From Gilliamella sp. Choc5-1 (GTDB lineage: Bacteria; Pseudomonadota; Gammaproteobacteria; Enterobacterales; Orbaceae), in assembly GCF_001690595.1 (NCBI RefSeq), contig NZ_LZHH01000029.1:1-53256 (forward strand): 53,256 nucleotides of DNA. Direction: 5' to 3'. This document shows, piece after piece, positions 1-8,372 of this stretch; positions within the stretch are counted from its first letter, which is position 1, and each line of letters opens with the position of its first letter. Under the pieces are notes generated by a model. It saw nothing but the letters and a program-made list of their open reading frames with translations, was not told the origin of the DNA and made no database searches. Position numbers and translations under genes: made by a program.

Positions 1-163
1 CGTAAGGGGTGCCAGTATAAAGGCCATAAGGCGTTTGCGAGCCATCGGTAATATAGTAGTTTTTAACGGCTTGCGCATCACTGACGTTAGAAAGCACCGC
101 ATATAAAGGCATAGACGAGGTGGCGGTAATGGTGCGCCAGTTAGCTAGTGGCATATCTAACAT
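1..163 (-). CDS. DUF4123-type T6SS adaptor, N-terminal fragment
   Basis: This is the first 54 codons of a gene running leftward off the window. The translation begins MLDMPLANWRTITATSSMP and continues with LYAVLSNVSDAQAVKNYY. That resembles the start of DUF4123 proteins (Tap/TEC adaptors), which load effectors onto VgrG in the cytoplasm; the typical feature is a 'YALLD...A..' strand. The ATG at 163-161 is preceded by a GGAG (177-174). The call rests on a short stretch and on T6SS context, so it is tentative. If right, a further vgrG/effector cassette probably lies just beyond the left edge. It is transcribed away from the lipoprotein gene at 618. Confidence 0.5.
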   Translation of the reverse strand, partial: MLDMPLANWRTITATSSMPLYAVLSNVSDAQAVKNYYITDGSQTPYGLYTGTPY

Positions 164-617
164 AATATGCTTACTCCATGAAATAAAACAAAATAATAAT
201 TAACATTATGATTTATCAATATCACCAACAACATCCCCACCATAGAGCCGTTAAGAAATCGAAAATAAATGCATTTTCTTATTTAAAATACGTTATTTTT
301 GTTATTGAAACAATATTTTTGAACGATATTATTTCAATAATCTTTTTTTAGCACTTATTGTTGTATAAATTATTTCGTTTATTTAACATCGGTATTATTG
401 ATATAATTTATTAGTTTATTGCTTAACTAACTAAATTATAAATAATTTTAATATTTATCTTTAGGTTTATTTTTTATTGTTATAAATCGAACAAAATTAA
501 TAATGAATTTTTATGGTAATGTTTGTTTTATTACGTTAGGATTATCTTATTTATGTAATAGAATGTAAAGTATTAGAAAAAATTTTGTCATCTATTCAAA
601 TAAGGGCAAATAACATC
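164..617. other. AT-rich divergent intergenic region
   Basis: About 450 bases between the leftward DUF4123-like gene and the rightward lipoprotein gene. It is extremely AT-rich and no convincing open frame or RNA gene is visible. It must hold the two divergent promoters. TATAAT-like strings are too common here to single one out. Confidence 0.5.
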
Positions 618-1385
618 ATGCAAAAAATAGCCAAATTAGTAAATTTTATAATTATTTCATTTTTAAGCTTTTTCTTGATAAATTGTTCATCCTCTCAAAT
701 GGTAAAAAATCCAGCTTATAGCGCAGCAAAAGTGGCTAAAGTACAGTTAACAGATAAAGATATTTTTGATGAAGAGTTGGATAAAGAGATTACGGATTAT
801 GACATTCAAGAGGCCGCCTATTTGGCTAAAAAAGGATTCCATGTTCCTCTTAAATCTTCTATTATTCTTGTGCAGTCTGGGGAAAGTGTACCAGATGCCA
901 CAATGCAGTTAGAAATGTCAAAGTACTATCAGGTTTCGGTTTATAATGGTTTTCCAAAAACAAAAACATTATCAAACCGCCGAAAAAGCAAAGATTCAGA
1001 TCATGTCATTTATAATAATTACATGAAACAACTGCGTCTTATCGCTGCCAAAGGAGGTCAACGCACCATTGTTGTTTATTGGGGAGAGCTTGAAAACGGT
1101 GTTCTTGACGAAAAAACAAACATTGTAAATTGGCGTTTGTATTCTGGTGGTAAATTACCGAGTAATACCAAATCATTACGTTATTTACTAAAATTTACAT
1201 TAGTTGATGTTGTAACTGGTAATTGGTCAACATATTCACCTATTAATGTTGAGGTAGATTATATTCCTCCTAAGTTCCGTAATAATGTAACGGATATAGC
1301 TCAGATTGATCAACTTATCCATAAATCATATGCTAACGCAGCTTTATTATTAGCTGAAAGATATAAAGGTAAATCAGTAAAATAA
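618..1385 (+). CDS. Outer-membrane-type lipoprotein of unknown function (T6SS-linked)
   Basis: A 255-residue protein. A basic N-terminus (MQKIAKL) is followed by a hydrophobic run and a lipobox LINC with Cys at about residue 23, so it should be a lipoprotein cleaved by signal peptidase II. The residue after Cys is Ser, which predicts outer-membrane sorting. The ATG at 618 is preferred over an in-frame TTG at 585 because it places the signal peptide at the very N-terminus. The mature part has a conserved-looking core (TIVVYWGELENG, then FTLVDVVTGNW) that I cannot assign to a named family. It precedes the extra tssF by about 155 bp on the same strand, so a T6SS link is inferred from position only. 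It is not TssJ, which is separately encoded at 18716-19246. Confidence 0.65.
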   Translation: MQKIAKLVNFIIISFLSFFLINCSSSQMVKNPAYSAAKVAKVQLTDKDIFDEELDKEITDYDIQEAAYLAKKGFHVPLKSSIILVQSGESVPDATMQLEMSKYYQVSVYNGFPKTKTLSNRRKSKDSDHVIYNNYMKQLRLIAAKGGQRTIVVYWGELENGVLDEKTNIVNWRLYSGGKLPSNTKSLRYLLKFTLVDVVTGNWSTYSPINVEVDYIPPKFRNNVTDIAQIDQLIHKSYANAALLLAERYKGKSVK

Positions 1386-1540
1386 CTTTCTTTAAATCAA
1401 ATAACTATTTATCTTTTGTAATATAATTAATTGTGGTTTTATGTTAACATCAATAACATAATTATATATAAATAACACTTAAAGATGTTAACTGTATTTG
1501 AAATGTCTTAGTTAATCTAAGTCAAAAGGGTTTGAAGGGA

Positions 1541-3307
1541 ATGGAGTTAAAAGATTTTTATCAAGATGAAATTTCATACATTAAACTATTAGCTCGTCAT
1601 TTTGCTGAAAAACATCCTGAGTTAGATGCATTTTTTTCAGCATCAACTGACGATGCTGATGTTGAACGAATATTAGAAGGTAATGCTCTTTTAATTGCGC
1701 GTTTGCGCCAGAAAATTGATGATGCTTTTCCTGAAATAACCCATGCCTTACTTGATGAAGTTTGGTCAACGCCAATTAATCCTATTCCTGCAACAACGGT
1801 TTTTGAGTTTATTCCAGAAAGAAATGGTGAGATAATTTATATTCCTCCTGAAATACATGTACAAAGTTCGAAAAATCCAGGAACTAAGGACCATTATATT
1901 TTTCAAACAAGACGAGATGTTAGAATATTACCACTACAAATCATTAATCGTAAAATTGTACATAGTAATAAAGGCTCTCAGCTTACTTTAACGTTTGAAT
2001 GGTATGGCAATTCAAATCAAATTGATTGGGAGTTTAAATTATTACCGCTATTTTTAGGGGAAAATAAACAGACAGCCGGATTATTATTGTTATGGTTTTC
2101 ACATTATTTAGAAAATATCCAAATTAGAGTGGCAGGAGAGGAATATTCGTGCTCCAACAACTTGGTTAATATTAAACCCTCTACGGAAGAAAATTTACTT
2201 TTACCATGTAATGGTTCTCCTTATTGGCGTTTGCAACTATTGCAAGAATATCTCTATACCGATCATGTTAATGATTTTATTGAATTAGATATTAGTTATA
2301 TAAAACCATACATTCTTCAAGGTGAGAATGCCTGTTTTGATGTGGTTTTTGATTTTAACCAAGCATTTCCTTTCGACAATCTTATTGATGAGCATGTGTT
2401 TCGTTTATATTGCGTGCCTGCAATTAATAAATTTTCAACAGTAAGTTATCCTATTTCCTTTGATAGCGCACAAAGAACCCCAACAGGCTTTGTTATTAAA
2501 CCAACCAATCCTTTGCATGAAATTTATCGTATTTTGAGAGTCTATTCACCAGCAGAGGCACATCGATTAGGTCGTGGAGTCTCCATTGAATATAAACCGA
2601 TTACTAAATTTTCTCCTACACGGTTTACATTTAATGACGCTGATATTTTTTATAAAATAGAGCGAGAACATGATGTTATTGGTAATGTCATTTATAAACT
2701 CTCTTTTTTTGATCACCAAGGTAAACCTACTGATGTGACCGATATAAATTATTTTATTTGTGAGCTTGAGTGTATTAATCGTCAAGAAATTACAGGGCTG
2801 AACATAAATGAAATTTCAACATCCACAGGCGAGGTACCGAGTGGTGTTGCATTTACCAATATTACTAAAGTCAGTAAGCCTTTTTTACCTATAATATCAA
2901 GCCATGTCCATTGGCCATTAATTTCACACTTATCATTAAGCCCTATTTTTTTAAATGATATTAATGTTATTCGCCAAGTAGTACAAGATTTTGATATTCA
3001 TAGTAAGTCTAATCGTCCTGCTCATAATCGTTTAAAACAATTTTTACTTGGTATAGAAAATGTAATAAGTCATCCTGTTGACAGACTTGTTAATGGATTA
3101 CCTTTAAGAGGTGTTCAACTAGAATTTTATTTAGATCCTGATTTTTACCCAGATAAAGGAGAAATGTTTAGGTTAGGATCGTTACTAGGAAATTTTTTTG
3201 CTTATTGTATTACTAATAATAGCTTTTTATTAACTAAAATAATCAATACACAAACTAAAGAATGTTGGACATTACCCCAAATTAGTGGCAGTAAAAAACA
3301 AATATAG
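1541..3307 (+). CDS. Second, divergent TssF (T6SS baseplate protein) paralogue
   Basis: A 588-residue TssF/VasA-family protein. Hallmarks are the N-terminal DVERILEGNALLIARLRQKI block (about residues 47-66, family pattern dveRLleg.a.l.arl..K.dd..P), the following DDAFPEITHALLDE, and a mid-protein FRLYCVPAINKF block matching the TssF 'INCVPAINLF' signature. TssF forms the (TssF)2-TssG wedge of the baseplate. The block normally reading LWPxYLxPIPS is here VWSTPINPIPATT, so it has diverged from the TssF inside the main operon (21477-23225). ATG at 1541 is chosen over an in-frame TTG at 1532 because AAAAGGG at 1524-1530 gives normal spacing. It ends 9 bp before vgrG, so the two are probably co-transcribed. 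No second tssG accompanies it. Confidence 0.85.
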   Translation: MELKDFYQDEISYIKLLARHFAEKHPELDAFFSASTDDADVERILEGNALLIARLRQKIDDAFPEITHALLDEVWSTPINPIPATTVFEFIPERNGEIIYIPPEIHVQSSKNPGTKDHYIFQTRRDVRILPLQIINRKIVHSNKGSQLTLTFEWYGNSNQIDWEFKLLPLFLGENKQTAGLLLLWFSHYLENIQIRVAGEEYSCSNNLVNIKPSTEENLLLPCNGSPYWRLQLLQEYLYTDHVNDFIELDISYIKPYILQGENACFDVVFDFNQAFPFDNLIDEHVFRLYCVPAINKFSTVSYPISFDSAQRTPTGFVIKPTNPLHEIYRILRVYSPAEAHRLGRGVSIEYKPITKFSPTRFTFNDADIFYKIEREHDVIGNVIYKLSFFDHQGKPTDVTDINYFICELECINRQEITGLNINEISTSTGEVPSGVAFTNITKVSKPFLPIISSHVHWPLISHLSLSPIFLNDINVIRQVVQDFDIHSKSNRPAHNRLKQFLLGIENVISHPVDRLVNGLPLRGVQLEFYLDPDFYPDKGEMFRLGSLLGNFFAYCITNNSFLLTKIINTQTKECWTLPQISGSKKQI

Positions 3308-3316
3308 GAATTAGCT

Positions 3317-5692
3317 ATGAATAATAATGGGCTTCATTTTACGTGCAAAGTTGGTGAGCTTTCTGATGATACTTTTTCAGTGTATAAATTTACCCATGAA
3401 GAGGCACTATCAGAGCTATTTACACTTACTCTATATGTCGCAACCAAAGAACCATTATCCGATCTGAGTAGTTTAATTTTACAGCAGGTAACATTTAAAG
3501 TTAATGCCAGTGGTGAAGAACAACGAACCATTTCTGGCTTGATAGAAACTATTGAACAGGGAAAGTCTGGGTTCAGACGTACTCATTATAAAATTGTAGT
3601 GCGACCTTCAGCATGGTTACTTACGCTACGCAAAGATAGTCGTATTTTTCATTTTAAAAGTATTCCTGAAATTATAGAAAGTATGTTTTTATATCATAAT
3701 ATTCAATTTGATAGTCAACTTAATGACGAACATCTAATTCGGGAATATGTAACACAAAAACGAGAAACAGATTATCAATTTTTTGAACGTATCGCCGCAG
3801 AAGAAGGAATAACTTTTTGGTTTGAGCAAATTGATGATAAAAATCAGAAACTGTTTTATTCAGATAGTCGGTTAGGGCAAAAATCAGGTGCCAGTTTGAT
3901 CTATAATACGCATCCTCAAACGGCCGAAACGGGTGATTTGATGAGTGATTTAACCTTTTCGGTAACCATGAAACCAAATATGGCGATTCATAAAGATAGA
4001 AATTACACAAAACCCGCTTATGAATTAATGCATCAGTCATCGACTCAACAAGGTAATGAGCATTTTGCTTTTTTTGAAAGTTATGGACGCTTTGAAGATG
4101 ATAAACCTGGAAAAAACTTTACGCAATATCGTTTAGATGCACTACAGGCTGAATCTGAATTAGGGTGTGCAACGACAAATTGTATAAAATTGATGCCAGG
4201 GACAATTTTTACGTTAAGTGAACATTCAGATAATAAATTAAACGCCAAATGGCAAGTTGTTAGGGTTAATCATCAAGGTTATTGTCCTCAAGCATTAGAA
4301 GAAGAAGCTGATGGTGGTGTAACAGTTGTCAGTAATCACATTGAATTTATTTCAGCTGAAAAAGAGTGGCGACCTGCTTATATTCATAAACCAGTCCCTG
4401 ATGCCAATGAAATAGCCGAAGTTGTTGGTCCTGCTGGCGAAGAAATACATACGAATGAATATGGATGTGTTAAAGTTCATTTTCACTGGAATCGTTATGA
4501 TCCCGCTGATGATAAAGCTTCTGCTTGGGTAAGAACAGCCAATCAATGGGCTGGCAATGGTTTTGGTAGTGTTACATTACCGCGTATAGGTCAAGAAGTG
4601 ATAATTACCTATATTGATGGCGATATTGATCGCCCTATTATTAGTGGTCGATATTATAATGCTCTTAATAAACCACCTTATAAATTGCCTACCCATAAAA
4701 CCAAAATGGTTTGGCGCTCTAAGTCACATAAAGCAGAAGGTTATAACGAAATTTCATTTGAAGATGAAAGTGGTCAAGAGGAGATTTTCATTCATGGGCA
4801 GAAGGATTTTAATGCCCTTATCAATAATAATACAACATGGGATATTCGTAATGATCATAAAAGCAAAATAGCCAATAATAGCACTATTGAAATCATTGGT
4901 AATAGTGATGTTTCAGTCAAAGGAGAAACTCGGATAAAACGTGAGTCGAGTAAATCAGAAAAAATTAGCAATGAATTTCATCTCAAAGTTGGCACAGATT
5001 ACGTAATTAATTCTGGTAGTGAAATATCAGCTAAGGCAAACTCAAAAATAACATTAGATGCTGGGACAGAACTAACCATTAAAGCTGGTGGGCAATTTAT
5101 TGTATTAAAACCATCAGGTATATTTACTTCTTCTCCATTTAATATTGGAGCTGGTTCTCCTGGTAAAGGCAAAAAACTTAATTTAAAAATTCCAGGATTT
5201 ATCGCTACTTTAGTTGCTCCTAGTCTTGTTCAGCAAGGAACAATTAAAAAAAATGCACCTTTTTGCGAAGAATGTGAAAAATGTAAACAAGGTCAATGTG
5301 ATATAGGTGTTACACCATCAGATATGCCTGATAATTCAGCAAAAGTACAAAATATAATTTCGGGGGGGGGGGTTGCTGGTGGTTTAAGTAATCCTAATAT
5401 GATAATGAATGGTGGATTTACTGGTGGCACAATGCCAAATATGGATATATTTGATAAAACATCAATATTAAATAATATAGTCAATAAACTTGGATTCAAT
5501 AATCAATTCCAATTTTTATCAGGAGCATTTGATAGTGCATCACAACTTAGTAATAATATAAAAAATGTTGAACAAATGCTTAAAATGCCACAAGGTATCA
5601 ATGGAGTAGCTAAGAATATACTTGGTAATGCATCTACACCAATGAGTTCATCTGGAACTAATTATAATGATATGTTAAAAAAAACATTCTGA
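3317..5692 (+). CDS. vgrG: VgrG (TssI) T6SS spike protein with C-terminal extension
   Basis: A 791-residue VgrG forming the trimeric spike at the tip of the Hcp tube. The N-terminal two thirds is the gp27-like part. It is followed by the gp5-like OB fold with the classic GCVKVHFHWNRYD and SVTLPRIGQEVIITYIDGD motifs (about residues 380-445), then a beta-helical stalk (KITLDAGTELTIKAGGQF). VgrG cores usually end near 650-700 residues; here a Gly/Asn-rich tail continues to 791. A four-cysteine motif CxxCxxCx4C lies at residues 650-661, a possible metal site. Directly after it, codons 682-686 run through an 11-G homopolymer (5362-5372). The tail has no recognisable toxin fold. RBS AGGAA lies 8-12 bp before the ATG. 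The gene is downstream of the extra tssF and convergent with the PAAR gene. Confidence 0.95.
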   Translation: MNNNGLHFTCKVGELSDDTFSVYKFTHEEALSELFTLTLYVATKEPLSDLSSLILQQVTFKVNASGEEQRTISGLIETIEQGKSGFRRTHYKIVVRPSAWLLTLRKDSRIFHFKSIPEIIESMFLYHNIQFDSQLNDEHLIREYVTQKRETDYQFFERIAAEEGITFWFEQIDDKNQKLFYSDSRLGQKSGASLIYNTHPQTAETGDLMSDLTFSVTMKPNMAIHKDRNYTKPAYELMHQSSTQQGNEHFAFFESYGRFEDDKPGKNFTQYRLDALQAESELGCATTNCIKLMPGTIFTLSEHSDNKLNAKWQVVRVNHQGYCPQALEEEADGGVTVVSNHIEFISAEKEWRPAYIHKPVPDANEIAEVVGPAGEEIHTNEYGCVKVHFHWNRYDPADDKASAWVRTANQWAGNGFGSVTLPRIGQEVIITYIDGDIDRPIISGRYYNALNKPPYKLPTHKTKMVWRSKSHKAEGYNEISFEDESGQEEIFIHGQKDFNALINNNTTWDIRNDHKSKIANNSTIEIIGNSDVSVKGETRIKRESSKSEKISNEFHLKVGTDYVINSGSEISAKANSKITLDAGTELTIKAGGQFIVLKPSGIFTSSPFNIGAGSPGKGKKLNLKIPGFIATLVAPSLVQQGTIKKNAPFCEECEKCKQGQCDIGVTPSDMPDNSAKVQNIISGGGVAGGLSNPNMIMNGGFTGGTMPNMDIFDKTSILNNIVNKLGFNNQFQFLSGAFDSASQLSNNIKNVEQMLKMPQGINGVAKNILGNASTPMSSSGTNYNDMLKKTF
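5362..5372 (+). repeat. 11-G homopolymer inside vgrG (possible contingency tract)
   Basis: Eleven consecutive G at 5362-5372, reading TCG GGG GGG GGG GTT (Ser-Gly-Gly-Gly-Val, codons 682-686). It is exceptional in such an AT-rich sequence; the next longest G/C run noticed is 7. Loss of one G gives TAA at 5385-5387 (product 689 aa). Gain of one gives TAA at 5389-5391 (product 691 aa). Slippage would therefore remove only the roughly 100-residue tail and leave a VgrG of ordinary length. Confidence 0.9.
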
Positions 5693-5897
5693 TATGATTG
5701 ATATGAACTAAATTATTACTAAATAATGTACAATAATTAGCAAACTGAATAAAACTATTTTCTTTATTTAATATTGATTAGTATTTATATAGATATCATC
5801 ATTTGTTTGAAAATACATTTGCTAAAATAAAACTTTATCAAAATATGGCAATAACTTACGTTAAATTGGTAAGAGATTGCCCTAATTAAATAATATT

Positions 5898-6161
5898 TTA
5901 CCCTACACTAACATCACTTGTGGTTGAAATTAATGTGCAACCACAAGCGCTTTTATGACCATCTAAGGCGACAGGTTTTCCTTCATCTTTAAAATTAGCT
6001 TCGCCTTCAACTATAGGATTATTACCGTGTTCTGGTATAGGACATGACACCAAATCACCAACACGAGCGACAGGTTTTCCTTGTATTATAGTTTTTGTTG
6101 ATGCCGTTATGACTCTTCCACCATGACTTGTTGGATCGCCAAGTCGAATTACTCCGCGCAT
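5898..6161 (-). CDS. PAAR-domain spike-tip protein
   Basis: An 87-residue stand-alone PAAR protein. It begins MRGVIRLGDPTSHGGRVITA and has the internal repeats GKPVARVGD and GKPVALDGHKSACGC typical of the PAAR cone. That cone sharpens the VgrG trimer and binds a metal through His/Cys residues (conserved His13, the HGNN region, His68 and the Cys residues near the end). There is no N- or C-terminal toxin extension, so it is a structural tip or an adaptor for separate effectors. The start has an AAGGGGGG Shine-Dalgarno run (6 G at 6167-6172). It is convergent with vgrG and divergent from hcp. Confidence 0.93.
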   Translation of the reverse strand: MRGVIRLGDPTSHGGRVITASTKTIIQGKPVARVGDLVSCPIPEHGNNPIVEGEANFKDEGKPVALDGHKSACGCTLISTTSDVSVG

Positions 6162-6358
6162 AGTTTCCCCCCTTAAAGTAAGATATTGTTACACATGATT
6201 ACTATATGAAAAAAATAAGATATACTAATTTATTTATTTTTTATAAATTTTTTGATCCATTTTATTATAAATAATGTAAAATAGATAACATAAATAATAT
6301 AAGCACATTATTTAAATTATTCTTTATAACTAAATTCATTATAAAAAAGGGGATTATT

Positions 6359-6877
6359 ATGCCAACTCCATGTTATATTTCTATTGAAGGGAAAACACAA
6401 GGAAACATCACTGCTGGTGCTTTTACTGCTGAATCAGTGGGGAATATCTATGTTAATGGTCATGAAGATGAGATGTTAGTACAAGAGTTTTTACATAATG
6501 TTACTGTACCTACTGATCCTCAATCAGGACAACCATCTGGTCAACGTGCTCACAAGCCATTCCAATTTGTTGTTGCTTTAAATAAAGCTGTTCCTTTGCT
6601 TTATAATGCGCTAGCATCTGGCGAGATGCTACCAAAAGTACAATTAAAATGGTATAGAACTTCTATAGAAGGCAAGCAAGAACACTTTTTTACTACAACT
6701 CTTGAAGATGCTACTATTGTGGATATGGATTTACATATGCCCCATTGTCAATCACCGAGCGATAAAGAGTATACTCAATTGTTAAAAGTATCTTTAGCTT
6801 ATCGTAAAATCATTTGGGAACATACAGTTGCTGGCACATCCGGATCTGATGATTGGAGAGCACCAATAGAATCTTAA
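6359..6877 (+). CDS. hcp: Hcp (TssD) T6SS tube protein
   Basis: 172 residues, the usual Hcp length. It starts MPTPCYISIEGKTQGNITAG and contains the family pattern HKPFQFVVALNKAVPLLY and the C-terminal YRKIIWEH strand. Hexamers stack to form the secreted inner tube and chaperone small effectors. A strong RBS (AAAAAGGGG at about 6344-6352) precedes the ATG, and a hairpin terminator follows at 6889-6924. It therefore looks like an independently transcribed, highly expressed unit, separate from the main operon that converges on it. No sigma-54 -24/-12 element of the V. cholerae hcp type was seen upstream. Confidence 0.96.
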   Translation: MPTPCYISIEGKTQGNITAGAFTAESVGNIYVNGHEDEMLVQEFLHNVTVPTDPQSGQPSGQRAHKPFQFVVALNKAVPLLYNALASGEMLPKVQLKWYRTSIEGKQEHFFTTTLEDATIVDMDLHMPHCQSPSDKEYTQLLKVSLAYRKIIWEHTVAGTSGSDDWRAPIES

Positions 6878-6888
6878 TTAACATAAAT

Positions 6889-6924
6889 TAAAGGTTAAAA
6901 GTGAAATTCGGCTTTTAACCTTTA
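6889..6924. terminator. Hairpin terminator between hcp and vasL
   Basis: A 13-bp perfect stem (TAAAGGTTAAAAG at 6889-6901 pairing with 6912-6924) with a 10-nt loop lies 12 bp after the hcp stop. It also lies downstream of the stop of the convergent T6SS operon, so it can act on both strands. The U-tract on the plus strand is only modest. Confidence 0.75.
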
Positions 6925-6961
6925 TCTATGTGAGTTTTTCAACCTAATAATTATTATTTAA

Positions 6962-8320
6962 TTATCCACCGGTTTGGTAAAATCTGGTCATAATAGCTTT
7001 CAGTTGTCGATTAAATTTTTGTTTAAGTTCAGTTGTGACCTCTTTTCCATTTTGCTGAAGCTCTTCAATTTGACGTAGCACTTCTTCAATAGGAGGCTCA
7101 CTATCTAGTTCTTTTTGAATATTATCGAGCATTGTACGTAATTGATTAATTGTAATATAGCGATCTTCTGATATTGCATTATCTACTTTATTTATTAAGC
7201 TTTGTAATTGCATTTTCGCATTATGATAGTTTAAGGTGTTAATCTTATAAGCAACATTAGCTTGCAATTGATTCTGCCAATAATTATCCAACTGCTTATA
7301 TTTTTCCTCTTCTGGCCATAGCCGTTGAACATTTTTCAATAAATTATTGATATAATAATAAGAACTAATAGGCGATAATGATGAAATATCATGAATTTGT
7401 TTTTCATAATGTGTCAATATAAAGGAGCGTGTTTTTTCATTATTTATCAAAGAAATATTTGGTTGTTTAGATGAATCCCTATCAAACCAAGACAAATTTG
7501 GCCCCATTAAATCTAACATTTGTGCATGTTGGCAATTAAAAAATTCCATTACACAAAAACTACAAACAGAAGCTAAAATAACGCCAAACGCAAAACTCCA
7601 CCATGAAAATCGCTTTTTACTATGATATTCTAATGATATAGTCGATACATTTGGGGATATTTCTGTTATTTTATTTGTTTGGTATTGATCTTGTTCTATA
7701 TCTTTATCAGATAAATCTTGCCTATTAGAAGTTTCCGGAAGATAAAGTAGTATTTTTTTGATTGATTTTTTTGGTTCTTTTTTCGGAAAAATGATATGTT
7801 TTTTTTCTAAAATTTTTATTTTATTTTCTATATAAAATAACAGGTTATCAATTAGAGGGGATTTTTCAAATGGTACTTGATATAATTTATCTATTACTTT
7901 TTGAAGAGCATCGCAAGCACGTTGCAATAAGGCTATATCTTTGATAGTGAAGTCTTGTTGGCGAATCAAAGAACCGAGCCGGGAATTAAACCAATTTAAT
8001 GCATCTACTCGAAAAACAGGGTTAGTAGGCCATAATTCTTCCCATTGATAACAAATAAGTGATTTAAGAAGTTCACAACCTTCAACAAAGCCGCTCAAAC
8101 CATAACGGTGGTATCTTGCAAGGGTATAATAACTAATCGATAATAAATCAATTCCATTTTTTTCAAATAGTATTAGAGCATTATTTTCTATCAATGCCCA
8201 ATCAATAATTGGATGTTTAGGATGACTTAATTTATTAATTTCTGATTTTATAGTTTCGAACTCATCAAAATGAGAGGGATCTTTTCCCATTTTAATAATG
8301 TGAATATTATTTTGTTCCAT
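6962..8320 (-). CDS. vasL: VasL, TssA-like ImpA-N domain membrane protein
   Basis: 452 residues. The N-terminal half (about 15-150) matches the ImpA-N domain of TssA-family proteins (CELLKSLICYQWEELWPTNP, then ALNWFNSRLGSLIRQQ). It is followed by a linker, one transmembrane helix at about 237-260 (FSWWSFAFGVILASVCSF) and a helical C-terminal VasL domain. In Vibrio and related systems this is the second TssA-type protein, distinct from TssA/VasJ, and may help stop or anchor sheath extension. It is the last gene of the operon, separated from tssM by 52 bp that contain a hairpin, so its expression may be lower than the genes before it. Confidence 0.85.
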   Translation of the reverse strand: MEQNNIHIIKMGKDPSHFDEFETIKSEINKLSHPKHPIIDWALIENNALILFEKNGIDLLSISYYTLARYHRYGLSGFVEGCELLKSLICYQWEELWPTNPVFRVDALNWFNSRLGSLIRQQDFTIKDIALLQRACDALQKVIDKLYQVPFEKSPLIDNLLFYIENKIKILEKKHIIFPKKEPKKSIKKILLYLPETSNRQDLSDKDIEQDQYQTNKITEISPNVSTISLEYHSKKRFSWWSFAFGVILASVCSFCVMEFFNCQHAQMLDLMGPNLSWFDRDSSKQPNISLINNEKTRSFILTHYEKQIHDISSLSPISSYYYINNLLKNVQRLWPEEEKYKQLDNYWQNQLQANVAYKINTLNYHNAKMQLQSLINKVDNAISEDRYITINQLRTMLDNIQKELDSEPPIEEVLRQIEELQQNGKEVTTELKQKFNRQLKAIMTRFYQTGG

Positions 8321-8336
8321 CGCACAATCTCAATAA

Positions 8337-8364
8337 ACAGATCCATAATAAAATTAGGATCTGT
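8337..8364 (-). terminator. Stem-loop between tssM and vasL (possible attenuator)
   Basis: An 8-bp perfect stem (ACAGATCC, 8337-8344, with GGATCTGT, 8357-8364) around a 12-nt AT-rich loop, followed on the minus strand by TTTATT. It lies in the only sizeable gap near the end of the operon, so it may terminate part of the transcripts before vasL. Confidence 0.5.
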
Positions 8365-8372
8365 GTCATTTT

